Shown here: in pieces, positions 10,223 to 24,615 of the stretch
How the letters are laid out: each line of letters begins with the position of its first letter
Position numbering within the stretch: position 1 is the first letter of the stretch
Source of the DNA: Chrysoperla carnea
Lineage: Eukaryota > Arthropoda > Insecta > Neuroptera > Chrysopidae
Direction: 5' to 3'
Assembly: GCF_905475395.1 (NCBI RefSeq)
Contig: NC_058342.1
Span: 28,864,640-28,928,639 of the forward strand
DNA length: 64,000 nt
The notes under the pieces: model-generated
Databases searched by the model: none
The model's input: only the letters and a program-made list of their open reading frames with translations
What the model was told of the DNA's origin: nothing
Made by a program: the position numbers and the translations under genes

Positions 10223-13200
10223 ATGCATTGCTATTTTTGTAATGGATTCTACAGTCCAAGTTATGGAGAACCTGTTTGTTCAATTTGTCATGCATTTTTG
10301 TTTCCCGATTTTCTCGAAACTCATGTAAATGTGTTCTTTCAAACACAGGTAAGCCATTCTCTTTACATATTTAACGGTGGGGGATCTAGGATTTCCTTTC
10401 CAGTGAAGGTTAATGTATGTCCACGATTTAGGGATCAATTAATTCAGACAGTCTTAATCTTAATGATTCAAGATTAATCTCTAACTTTTTTAGAATATGA
10501 ATCCAGTTTTCCTCGATTAATTTCTAATATTAGCAAGATTCAAACTCTTATCATAATATTTTTAATTCATTTGAAATCCATAAAAAAATTATAACCACAT
10601 TTTTTCAAAATTTCAGACTCCGATTTTAATGAAAATAGTTTAATAAAAAATTCTAAAATAATCAACTCAATTTACGCAAAATGGTGGAATCAGCTATTTC
10701 TATTAATGGCAATTTTCTTCCATACCCCCTTTTTGAAAAAAAAAACTTTAACTGGAGAAATCAGTACAAAATTCTTTCCATATCTCGAGTCTCCTTAATA
10801 TTTGCATTCGAAAATTCATCCCAGGTATTTTTCTTAAAAGAGAGCGATTGATAATCAAACTTTAGCCCAAACTTCCCTTTTGGATCCGCCATATCACATT
10901 TGTAAATATTTCTACAGATTTTTCTGTGTAGCAGGAAATTGACGATGGCGACAGTGGAAACGATGAGCCAACAGATCCATATTACAGTGCCGAAAGTCGT
11001 GAACACAAAAACAATAATGTGCCAGAAGTACTCGTTGACCTGGATGCCGTTGAATTACCCCCACCAAGTGTTAGTGACGAGAATAGTTCCACTCCGGTTG
11101 ATATAATAGCACTGCCCACGGTTGAAGAACAATTAGAAAGAATGTCAACCTTACAGATTACATCGAAGAATTCGAATGGTTTTGTTAGTGATATTACATG
11201 TTTACCACCTGAGGTCATGTTAACAGTACTCTCATATTTAGATGAATTATCCCTGTGGAGTGTCGGAAATGTTTGTCGACAATGGCGAAAGCTTCTTGAT
11301 TTGTATATGCATCCATCGAATTGGGGTAAATATACGGTACGACGTTGGCCGTTATTTAAACCTTTCAATAAAATTGAAGATTGGTTTGAGGTGAGTTTTT
11401 GACAAATATCCTAACTTATCAATAAATTTTAGTGAAACTGTACAATAATATAACTCATGCATCAGAATAACACATGAGCTACAATTGGTAAAGATATAAA
11501 AATAATAATAAACATAAAAATTAAATTTATTTTTTTACATTTTACTGCGCCATCTATGCATATCATTATAAAGCATAAATTAAAGATTTCTGTAAAAAGA
11601 GTGAACGAAATGCAATTTATGGCCATCTGTCCTACCAGTGCTTTCTGATATACTCATTGCGTTATGAAGTATTGAAAACTGTATCCTCATCCCTATTTCC
11701 AGTGTTATGGAAGGGGGATAAGTGAGAGCAAGGGAGTATATGATGTTCGTATTTGAATAAACGTAACTTTTTTAACATTATTATTTGATATGAAGAAATT
11801 TTGGCGAATTTGGACTCCTAGTCCTCTGACGTTCCATGCCATAGCTTTACTCATTAACTACGGATGAATTTTTGGTTTAGAGAGGGCAAATTAGATATTT
11901 TTGGCATAAAGATTTTATTAATTCAACAGTATTTTGACATAAACACATACAAGGACAACAGCGACCCTTACCTGCCCTCTCTGCGATACGTCCATGTTAT
12001 AGTATCCTTGTTTATGTGGAAATTGGTATATTTGTTCTTTATTTCTGAAGTTTGCTCTGACAAGCATTATTTGTAAATTTGTAGCATATATAAATTTAAA
12101 TTTTGTAGACGTATTCGAATTTAATTCGAAGTTCATGCTGTTTATCGTGTATTCGACAAATGGCGTTACAAAAAACACCAAACGAAGAAGAAAATCATTG
12201 GCGACGTAATCGTTTACGCAGTGAATTAAAATTAATGCGTACTGATCCACCTGAAGGGATACAAGCAATGCCATTAGATCAAATGACATGTTGTCATTGG
12301 CAAGCGACAATTAAAGGACCCACTGGTAGTCCATATGAAGGCGGCCTATTTTATTTGTATATTCAAGTACCTTATAGGTAAGAATTTTTAAACTACTTTT
12401 TAAGTGCTAGGTGGCATTTCGAGGTGTTTTAGGCCCTATATTATGATAAAGATTTTCTTAAACCGCTTTTAATTGAAAAATCAATCTACTCTTTATTCAA
12501 ATTTCGCTAGAAGTTTGGAAATAGGTATGTAAGTTGAGTTAGTGCCATGCCTTTTGGGGGTAGCAACCTCTCAGCCCCTTTAACCACCTTTTTAAAACAA
12601 TTAAATGACATTTTTAAGCATTTCATGTTTTTGACAGAAGGCAAGTTGATTTAATTCTGATGTTAACGAGTTTTTTAAAAAATATTTCTTTAATATCTTC
12701 CAGTTATCCAATGTGTCCTCCAATTGTACGATTTTTGACGAAAATATTCCACCCGAACATATCCAGACATGGTGATATTGGCATCGATGCTATTAATCAT
12801 AATTGGTCGTTGGCGCTAACTATTTGCAAAGTGCTTATTTCAATTCAGTCATTATTAACGGATCCATATACTGAGGTAATTATTTAAATTTATTAAGACA
12901 GCTTTTGAAGACTTGTGAAATTCAAAACGTGAATTTTACTCTAAATTTCAGGTGTCAATGGAACCAGACATAGCCAAATTGTATGAAACAGATCGCCAAG
13001 CGTATGAGGATCAAGCACGTATTTGGACTTGGAAATATGCAATGAATGAATTTTATATATCAACTCGTAAGTAGTTATTTGAATGAACCTGCTTGCAAAA
13101 ATGTTTAGTCATATTTTCGACGAAAATATGGATTTAATCTCTGTTTATATAAAAAACCAACGGAAAGGGCTAGGGTTGCATTATAAATCCGTTTCATAAC

Positions 13201-14464
13201 CCCCCAGTGACTTTCTTTAGTCCAAATGATAGAAGTGGGATTCATAAGGGAATCGGGTCCTTTTCGACATTTTTAAAACTGTATTACCTTTACAGCCTAT
13301 CCAATTTGAGCTGAGCACTTGAAAATTTGTACGTTTTGGTAGTGTCAATTTCCGAGCCTTTCATTCCTTTTTTTGTGTTGAAATATTATGTTCTCACGAC
13401 TTTTAAAGCTTTGCGCATCTCCGCAGCCCCTTCAAATTGAGCTTAAATGTTGGAGAATTTTTATTCAATTGATTTAGTTTAAAGAAAGTGCCTTTTGGGG
13501 ATGTCAACTTCGATTATTACGTTAATTGATTTGTCTGTTTATGGTACCCCACTTGACATAGTTCGCCGACTTTCATTTTTTTCTTGTTTACAATATGGCG
13601 TCTGGTGGTCGCCATATTGAAGCTTCATTATTTTCAAGTCTGTAGCACTCGCAAGGTTAAAACAAATCAATTGACATCAGAATCAGCAAAATCGACCGAC
13701 GCGTTTGGTCTCTAGTGTACCACATAGGAATACACATTTTCACAATATGGCGTCTGGTGGTCACCATATTGAATTTTCATTACTGCCATATCTTCAGTAA
13801 CATTATAGCATTTTTTCTTAAATACCTCCATGTATAAGACATACTCTTTACAGGACTGTGCATACAGTGACGCTTCTAAGACAATGATTACGTTAGATTT
13901 CATAGTAGTATTATAGCGCGTCAGAAACTGCCGTCAGCCGCCTTTTATTAATCATACCTGAATTGGGATACTTTTTAAAATGGATGTATAATATTACCCT
14001 ATTAGAGCCTAAATAGCCGAACGGTCCAAGGCGTTTGTCTTTGACTGTTTGTCTATTTAGACTTAGGTTGCGGGTTCGAATCCAGGCAGCGGCAGTGTGA
14101 ACAATTATAACTAATGAGGGCGGTAGAATTGATCAAATTGTCGTCGCTTCTATAAGAACGAAGTAACCGACTCCACCCACATCAAAATTTAATTGTTAAT
14201 ATGTTTGTAATTAAATAAATAAAAATTAACAAATAATGATGTGGGTGGCCTCTGTTATAGGTGTATATGTCAGAGAAACGGAGGTTAAACCCCATTATTT
14301 ATTAATTTTAATACCCAATTATTATTTGCAAGCAGGTTCAATAAGTTTTTTGTATCTCGAATATAGAAAATAAATTTCCAAAAAAATTTGTTTGTTTAGA
14401 TACTCGAGCGTATAATGGTGAAACATTTTTAGGATCATCTTCATATCCTCTTCTAAAATTATAG
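10223..14464 (+). CDS. F-box protein fused to a catalytically dead ubiquitin-conjugating (UBC/UEV-like) domain, 401 aa
   Basis: Exons by splice consensus and phase: 10223-10348, 10932-11390, 12109-12377, 12704-12875, 12952-13066, 14400-14464 (1206 nt). Residues 1-30 hold two Cys pairs (CYFC and CSIC), a possible zinc site; about 43-129 are acidic and low in structure. An F-box spans about 130-164 (ITCLPPEVMLTVLSYLDELS to CRQWRKLL), the motif that binds Skp1 in SCF ubiquitin ligases. A Cys-rich link follows (SSCCLSC), then a UBE2D-like UBC fold from about 222: HWQATIKGP, YEGGLFYLYI, HPN (301-303), WSLALTICKVL, TWKYAM. The catalytic Cys expected eight residues after HPN is Gly311 (GGC at 12780-12782), so thioester chemistry should be impossible. 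The F-box exon joins the UBC exon in phase 0 with 17 codons ahead of the UBC start Met, which argues for one protein. Exon 2 has a TAGCAG tandem acceptor. The last exon is less certain: reading through the donor at 13067 gives a stop three codons later. Confidence 0.85.
14004..14305 (+). mobile_element. tRNA-derived SINE, family B, copy 1
   Basis: Begins AGAGCCTAAATAGCCGAACG, a tRNA-Leu/Ser-like 5' half with A-box, and has a perfect B-box GGTTCGAATCC at 14073-14083. The body continues through CAGTGTGAACAATTATAA and TTGTCGTCGCTT to an end near AACCCCATTATT. Lies in the last intron of the F-box/UBC gene, same strand. Other copies: 38440-38652 (-) and 58680-58866 (+). Confidence 0.85.
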
Positions 14465-14634
14465 GACGAAAAACTAATTACTATAAAACAATATATTTTT
14501 ACACATTCAAACAAAAAGAAAATCTAGAACTTACTTATTTTAAAAGTTAAGGGAAATTTATTTAATTTAATTAATTAATTTTTAATTAAATTGCACAAAA
14601 TGTGTAATTAAGGAAAATCATGTGCTACTTTTAA

Positions 14635-14640
14635 AATAAA
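14635..14640 (+). promoter_or_regulatory. candidate poly(A) signal of the F-box/UBC gene
   Basis: AATAAA about 170 bp downstream of the proposed terminal-exon stop. Confidence 0.35.
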
Positions 14641-14908
14641 TGGCTCAATTTTTGGAAAAATCAAATACTTGGATAATACGATAATACATTTTTATAAGAT
14701 ATTAAAATCGAGACAAGAGTGGATACACATTTTTTGGAGTGACAGCTAGCGAAAATTTTATGGCAAAATGTTTCTTGGAAAAGTTTAATGATTTAATAAA
14801 CATAGATGGCGATTGACTTGGAAAGTCTGTAATTTGTCAATTTTAGAATCGATCAGGGAAAATGGTACAAAAATACTCCGAATCTTTATAATTGTCTCGA
14901 AATTGTTT

Positions 14909-15041
14909 TTTAAATCATTTCGCATGCTGAATTCACGAGAATATTGAATCAAAACTACAAGAATAGTATCTTTCTTATGCATATTGCTTAATGTATGTAC
15001 TCGCTCATAATCATGGATCTAGCATGCGAAATGATTTTTAA
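14909..15041. repeat. fold-back element
   Basis: Left arm TAAATCATTTCGCATGCTGA then ATTCACGAG. The right arm is its inverse (CATGGATCTAGCATGCGAAA then TGATTTTTA). About 30 bp per arm, few mismatches. The core (AGTATCTTTCTTATGCAT, ATTGCTTAATGTATGTAC) recurs within the inverted repeat at 53998-54230. Confidence 0.65.
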
Positions 15042-16544
15042 AAAAAATTGTATATCTTCATCAATTGTAATCCCAAAATCTTTGTTTTTCGATTCGATTT
15101 ACCGCAGCGAATGTTTTTATTAAAATATGGCGCTGGAAAATAAAGATTTCTGCGCCTAAAAGCATATTTTCTAAAGAATAATGCGAGAATTTTTGTTATA
15201 AACTATCCCCTCTCTGTATCCTTCTTTGAATTAAAAACTTAGGTTAAAATATGAATTAGTAGTAGCACTTAGCCAAATAAAATGCCAAAATATTTGTATT
15301 TTTTTTAATATTGGGAAAATTACGACAAATGTCAAACAATTCATGGCCACCTTTTATGATATACTCAATGAAATATGACTATTTTAAAATTTAAAAAATT
15401 GAAAACTTCATATCCTTTAGATGCGTAAAACAATCCTTCCAAGTGTTATGGAAGGGAGAAAAGTGAGATCAAGAGAGGTGGAGGCTATAAAGCGATGGTT
15501 TTTACTTTTACGCACAGTGCAGCGGGCGGGTATCACGCTAATTATCTTCTAAAAATGTATTATTGTAAATTTTGTTGTATTTGAAATCTAGTGTTATTTA
15601 CTAGTTTTGGATGGGACAACTTTGATGCAGGAACCATTCCTTTTCATCACACCCAATAATTATTCAGTCCAAAACTATTACCCAGGGCCGGTCTTCTAAT
15701 TGGCTGATAAAAATCTCAATATTGATGTATTATGTACAAAATTTTATATGTTAAAGGCTGGTCCTACATTTATTATAAATATGTGTGCGTGTGTGTGTAT
15801 GTACCTTTTTATTTTTGTTCTAAGGCTGAAATTCCCGAGAGAATAATCTGATTTTAATCCCGACTTCCTGTTATATAATAGACTTGATTTTGTTTGTCGA
15901 ATACGTATTCATCCAGGAATAGTTTTGAATAAAATGTACCAAATATCTAATGTGTGTGTGTGTGCTTTTCGTGAAAAGTGGAACTTCTTTTTGGGCTGTC
16001 TCTAAAAATACTTACACAATTAGGGAAGTCTTTTGCTAAACAAATGTAGCCTTACCTAGGATGAGATGTTTTGTGGGCTATTTTCTTAACATAACAATCT
16101 AACTCAGAGTGGCGATCGACCTGGAAAACCAAGAAATATCAGAGAATTTTGAGATTTTGTAAAAGTCAGGGGACAGTAAGCAAATTTTAGTATCTATCAA
16201 GGAAAATGATAAAAAAATACTCAGAATCTTTACAATTGAATCTGAAGATTTGTAAAAATAAGCTTGTTGTAATAATTATGTTTAGATAGTTTTCGAAATT
16301 TGGGTCTAGAGTGTAAAGTAGCAAATGACGACCGATAGGATACGCGGCAGTCCTAAAGAAGTTTTATTTTTCTTTGTTTGTTAAAAATTTCATTCTTATT
16401 AATTTATGAGTTCGTCGATTAATTTTTTTCATCTTCAAAATTATGTAACAGACATGTAACTTTGATATCGTTGGTCCATGAAATGAGCCTTGGTGGAGCC
16501 CAATAGGATCAAGCAGGGGTGGATTTATAAAAATCTATTTTATT

Positions 16545-16830
16545 TATTTAGAAATTGAAGAATATAATATCGAGATCATCAGGATAGCGTGCACGCAAAT
16601 TTTCACCAGCTTCTTCCAGTTCCAACCGGGACATTTTTTCAAATTGTGAACGGTGAATGTGACGTCAAACGGTGAATTCATCCGATAATTCAACGTCTTT
16701 TGTTGACGGTTTGAAAAAGTCGTTGATTTCTGATACCCGCTTAGTCGTTGTCTACCATCACTTATTTTAAACGATTCAAATACTTCAGTACAGTCTCTGA
16801 CATGGTACAATTGACCAAAACAAGATGGAA
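16545..16830 (-). pseudogene. frame-broken coding remnant, possibly a hAT-type transposase
   Basis: The reverse strand shows protein-like pieces in shifted frames: MSETV near 16800, then FFKPSTKDVELSDEF, and KMSRLELEEAGENLRARYP followed by DDLDIIFF near 16630-16560. An L-x-LxEA.NL-x-YPDDLD-like end is known in hAT-family (DUF4371-type) transposases, but the match is weak. Stops and frameshifts make it non-functional. The family is an inference. Confidence 0.35.
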
Positions 16831-17534
16831 GGTTAGGTTATAGAATTTATGAGAAACGTTCTAAAACTTCCAGGAAGTGAATTAACCTGCCGCCTTTTTT
16901 TATGCTCCTACGCATAAATCCGCCCCTGGGACCAAGGATAAAAAAGTTACATGCCTCCAAATATTATGTATTTTTAACGAAACAAAAAAGTGTTGCGTTT
17001 ATTTTTTTGCGGAGTGTAATTGACTCAGAAGAGAGGCAGAAATATTTTCTTGTGTTAATAGATGGAAAAAATTAACTCTTAAATCGTACTCCCCAAAAAT
17101 CATGTTAAATCATAATGGTCGCTGTATGTAAGTAATAATTGTGATAAATTTTTTGATATTATTCATAAAACGTTTAATTTGTTTTTAATAATTTTGATAA
17201 TATATAACAAAAGTATTATATTTAGAAATGGGTTGTTCTACAAACTAACGAAAAAATGAATCTGATTTCGATTCGAAATTTTTGTGTACATTCGAATTTT
17301 GAAATTTAGTTTTTAATCAAAAATACAACGTGTTTTAGCCTTAGTTAAGTCTAATAGTCTTTAAAAATATTTTAAAGTTTAAAATATTTTAAAGTTTTAG
17401 ATTTAAGACTTTTTAAAAGAAATCAAGCGGCAGGAAACTGAGAGTCTGTCCAGGTACAAGAAGAAATAAAATATTATATTTATTAATCCAGATTTTAAAG
17501 TACCTGTGTACCAAATCTGAGGATCCTTTAAATA

Positions 17535-17975
17535 CAGTGGAACCTGGTTAAGTGAGACATTAAGGGACTTACAAATTTGTCTCACTTATAGAGATATTCC
17601 ACTTATCCAGTGTCTCAAATATCCAGGTATAAATAAATATTCATCTCATTTACAGAGCGTTCCATTAATAGAGGTCAGAATACAGGAGGTATTATCAATA
17701 TTAAGTCATTAAGGCTCAAAATTAGTTAAGTGCGGAATTTGCGAATAGAATAAGAATAACAAACAAAACGATCTCAGTTCTCAGTTACAGAGGTTAACTT
17801 CACTCGCTGTCTCAGTTATAGCGGTAACTATAACGATAAAATCGAAAGAACGAATCCCAGATACAAAGGTTTACTTCGTCCCACTAACTGAGGTAATTCC
17901 TAGGTAATGTCAAAGTGTTGGGACCTCAGCATGAGTTTTAGTTATGGAGGTTTCTCACTTAACCAAGTTTCACTG
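17535..17975. mobile_element. pogo/Tc1-mariner-like MITE, TA-flanked
   Basis: Starts CAGTGGAACCTGGTTAAGTG and ends with the inverse (CTCACTTAACCAAGTTTCAC then TG), with TA on both sides (17533-17534 and 17976-17977). The 25-bp arms differ at two positions. The interior repeats phrases such as CAGTTATAGAGG and CCAGGTATAAATAAATAT, also present at 41501-41672. Confidence 0.88.
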
Positions 17976-18370
17976 TACAAATAAATTAGTTTATAACACA
18001 TTTTTTATGCTATTTTAGATGAGATGTCGAAAATTTCTTAGTTTGTAGAACTGCTCATATCGTAGAAAAGTTGTGTCTGTAAATGGCTTAAATGAAAAAC
18101 GAAATTTATGATTTAAAAAAAATAAACAATTTTTATTATATATTTTCATTATTTGTGTTTTATTTCTGATTTTCTATTGTCCTTTTGTTTTGTTTTTTTT
18201 TTTTTTAACAGGTTGGTACATGTCTTAACTATATTGAGAGCGGGGGGTGCGAAAATCAGTCTGTATCCCTCTTTGCCAATTAAAAAACCAAAATTTAACT
18301 TTTATGCTTGGTTTTTTTGATTACATAATACTTTAAAATAAAGTTAAGTGTATTTTTAAGCATCTACTTA

Positions 18371-18552
18371 GGTTAGGTTAGGTTAGGTTATATTGGCTGT
18401 CCACGAAGGACACACTTAGGGTATAGAGCCCATTGTGATACCATATATGTGTTTTACCACTTTTCCGCTGATAATTTCATTTATCAGCTCTACCCTAAGC
18501 ATACCGTGGACGGAATTGTTTACGCCTTAACCAACTGAGCTAATAGGGCGAC
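18371..18552 (-). mobile_element. tRNA-derived SINE, family A, internally deleted copy with perfect 13-bp target-site duplication
   Basis: Read on the minus strand it begins with a tRNA-like head (GTCGCCCTATTAGCTCAGTT then GG, an A-box) and ends GTCCTTCGTGGACAGCC, ATATAACCTAACC, with a (CCTAA)n tail. AAGCATCTACTTA flanks it on both sides (18358-18370 and 18553-18565). Compared with 60985-61272 it lacks the B-box segment, so a Pol III promoter is incomplete. Confidence 0.9.
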
Positions 18553-18589
18553 AAGCATCTACTTAAATTTATCTTGTTTTTAAGTTGGT

Positions 18590-18740
18590 AATCCTTTTAA
18601 TTACTTTCGATTCAATACTTATTATGTTATCAATTTTGATCATGCTGATCAAAAGTTCTTGTGGATTCAACCCTCAACAACCCTCCCCTTCCGAGCTACG
18701 GCCCTTCAAAGGTTATGGTATGAGTGTAAGGAACATGATA
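18590..18740 (+). repeat. partial copy of the fold-back element core seen at 24404-24615
   Basis: Shares phrases such as TTTTGATCA, TTCAACCCTCAA and TTCCGAGCTAC with the interior of the 24404-24615 element. The short open frame across it is not a gene. Confidence 0.45.
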
Positions 18741-18936
18741 CATTTCGGGCGGAGTATAATCACAGGAAAAACAAATAAAAAAATTATATTTCTGGCACAT
18801 GTTTCAGGAATTGATAATTTTAGATTACTTAATCACTAACAAAAATAAAAAAAAATAAAAATATATCTTAAAGCGTATACGTAATTAAAAAATAAATATC
18901 CGTTACAACTACAAAAAAAAAAAAATTTCTTAAAAA

Positions 18937-22504
<3,568 letters not shown>

Positions 22505-22720
22505 CTGTAATTAAAATAAATAAAGAGTCTATTAAATTAATCGGTCGATGAACTTACAAACTCATTAATAATAATAATAATAACTCATTAATAATTAATT
22601 AGTAATTATCTTGCATAAAGGTCATCAAGTATTTATTAATTTGTCTTCAAGAGTCATTTTTATGGTTTCCGACATTATCTTATGTGAAAAGTTATGTTAT
22701 TTATTTGGTTTTCAAACGCT

Positions 22721-23143
22721 AAACAAATGAAAACAAACAATTGAGTTAATTGTTGAAATACCATGCATAGACAGTGTTGATTACCCTATCACATTACACA
22801 TACATAGCTAATATAACTGATATTCCCATATAATACATACTATACAATTTACGACTAATTTGCGCCCTCACGGGTAAACAGTGATGTTTACGAAGAAATT
22901 TTTCAAATAAAAGTTGTTAATTTTTTGATTTAAGGACCATTTTTTACATTTAAACTTTTGTTTTATCTCTAACGGTTTACAAGATGGGTCCTACGACCCA
23001 ATTGACCTATGTTGCTCATTTACGAACTCGACCTCACTTTTTATGCCCTGATTACGCTGTAAAAATTTCAGCTTGGTATCTTTTTTCGTTTTTGAGCTAT
23101 CGAGTTGACAGACGGGCGGACGAACGGACAACCGGAAATGATA
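22721..23143 (+). repeat. dispersed element C, copy 1 (left part)
   Basis: Left arm AAACAAATGAAAACAAACAA then TTGAGTTAATTGTTGAAATA, then (from 22857) TTTGCGCCCTCACGGGTAAA, GGTTTACAAGATGGG, CAATTGACCTATGTTG, and ACGGACAACCGGAAAT. The same order occurs at 50393-51407; the right part is absent here. Confidence 0.75.
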
Positions 23144-24403
23144 ATTGACAAAATATAATATCCGCTTATTGGTCAGTTCGAGGCCACAAAAGTTGTAGAA
23201 CTATCTCGTTATTTCTGTAACTCTCTGTATATGTAATAATACGAGCTGGCCCTTAATTATTGCATTCGGATAGCACCACGATATAAAGTTTTTTCGCATG
23301 TTAATCATCGTAATTTTTACAACAATCAAAGTTGTAGAAAATAACGTTATCTATAATTTATCCTCGTGTAGTAGTTTTTCTCTAAGTTGAATACAACAAA
23401 GCCTTTTCTAGTTTACTACAATGAACGTAAATATTAAACTTTCCAGTTTAGTAAATTTCCATTTTGGTAAAATTTATAAAAAAAACTGCTACAACCCATA
23501 GATAAAATAGTTGTGTTACAACCACGAAAGATTGTAACATTTTAGTTGAGATAAGAATCATATATTTTTAATAGTTGATTGTATTATATATAGATGGCAT
23601 TGCCAGTGTTAAATATTTATTTATTCAATTTACAACTTAAAAGTAAAAACCTTTAGGCGAAAGTATTTATTTAAAAAATTACAGTTTTAAACAGAATGTG
23701 CGAAAATTTATTTTAAATCATGTTAAGTAAATATTTTTGTTTTAAATTTACGACTTTCTTTATTAAATAATCATGTTTGGAATTCATTATAAATAATACT
23801 AAATATACTTTGTCGAAATTATAATGGATCATACATCATTGTTTACGATAGTGAACTATTTATGTATTTTAAGGCCTTTCAGATGTCGATATTTGTAGGG
23901 AAAGGGATTTACTCATTTTTTAGAAGGATTTAGAATTTTCGAAGATGAATTAAAATTTAAAAAAAAGATTAGAAAATGTATTGTATACATGTATTCTAGG
24001 AAAATCATGAACGTTTAATAAAACTAACACGTGTCTTTATCTAGTTTTCGATAGAAAGCCTGCGGTAAAAATCATTGGTTAAAGTTTGACCAATTTGTTG
24101 CATTAATATTATTATTTCAATATACTCCTTAGGCTGTCATTATACAAATTAATATCGATATTGACTAAAGAATATTGACCATATGAAATAAAGTAGAAGT
24201 TTTATTGTATTTTATATTTTTTAATATTATTGCTTCAATCTCAGACGATAAATATATTGATCAATATCGATATTGCCCTAATAATATGGATCGTGTAAAG
24301 CCATGAGTCGAAAAAACGAAAGGAATGCTTGGATTTACTGATTTCTGAAATAAAATATATGAAAAATATTTAGACTGATTTTATAAGACCAAAAGACCCC
24401 GCA

Positions 24404-24615
24404 CACAATACATTGTTTTTTGGTTTCGGTTAAAATTTTTTGAAAACTATGGATTATGGTAATCTTGATCAAAATTTTTATGGGCTCAACCCTCAAAAAC
24501 TGTTACGTTCCGAGCTACATGTTGAATCCACAATAACTTATGGTCAGCATGATCAGCATACCTTAATTCACACTTTTCAAAAATTTTAACCGAAACCAAA
24601 AATCAATGTATTGTG
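24404..24615. repeat. fold-back MITE with about 45-bp inverted arms
   Basis: Left arm CACAATACATTGTTTTTTGG then TTTCGGTTAAAATTTTTTGA; the right arm is its inverse ending CCAAAAATCAATGTATTGTG. The 212-bp element is nearly all stem, since the inner parts (GGTAATCTTGATC and GATCAGCATACC) also pair. A related core lies at 18590-18740. Confidence 0.85.

Larger units (their letters stand above)
14465..18357. other. intergenic, transposon-rich
   Basis: Holds a fold-back element (14909-15041) and two copies of one dispersed sequence (about 14804-14900 and 16110-16250, sharing GAAAATG.TA.AAAAATACTC). It also has (GT)n microsatellites at 15783-15800 and 15950-15963, a frame-broken coding remnant (16545-16830) and a MITE (17535-17975). 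The segment 15340-15480 resembles 11620-11735 (GTGTTATGGAAGGG then AAGTGAGA-TCAAG). No intact gene. Confidence 0.6.

Noticed and set aside
10014-10346. 110-residue minus-strand open frame
   Set aside because: Antisense to exon 1 of the F-box/UBC gene, with no protein character.
12160-13074. Separate active E2 ubiquitin-conjugating enzyme gene
   Set aside because: The active-site Cys is Gly, and an acceptor 51 bp upstream of the ATG joins the F-box exon in frame, so a fusion fits better.
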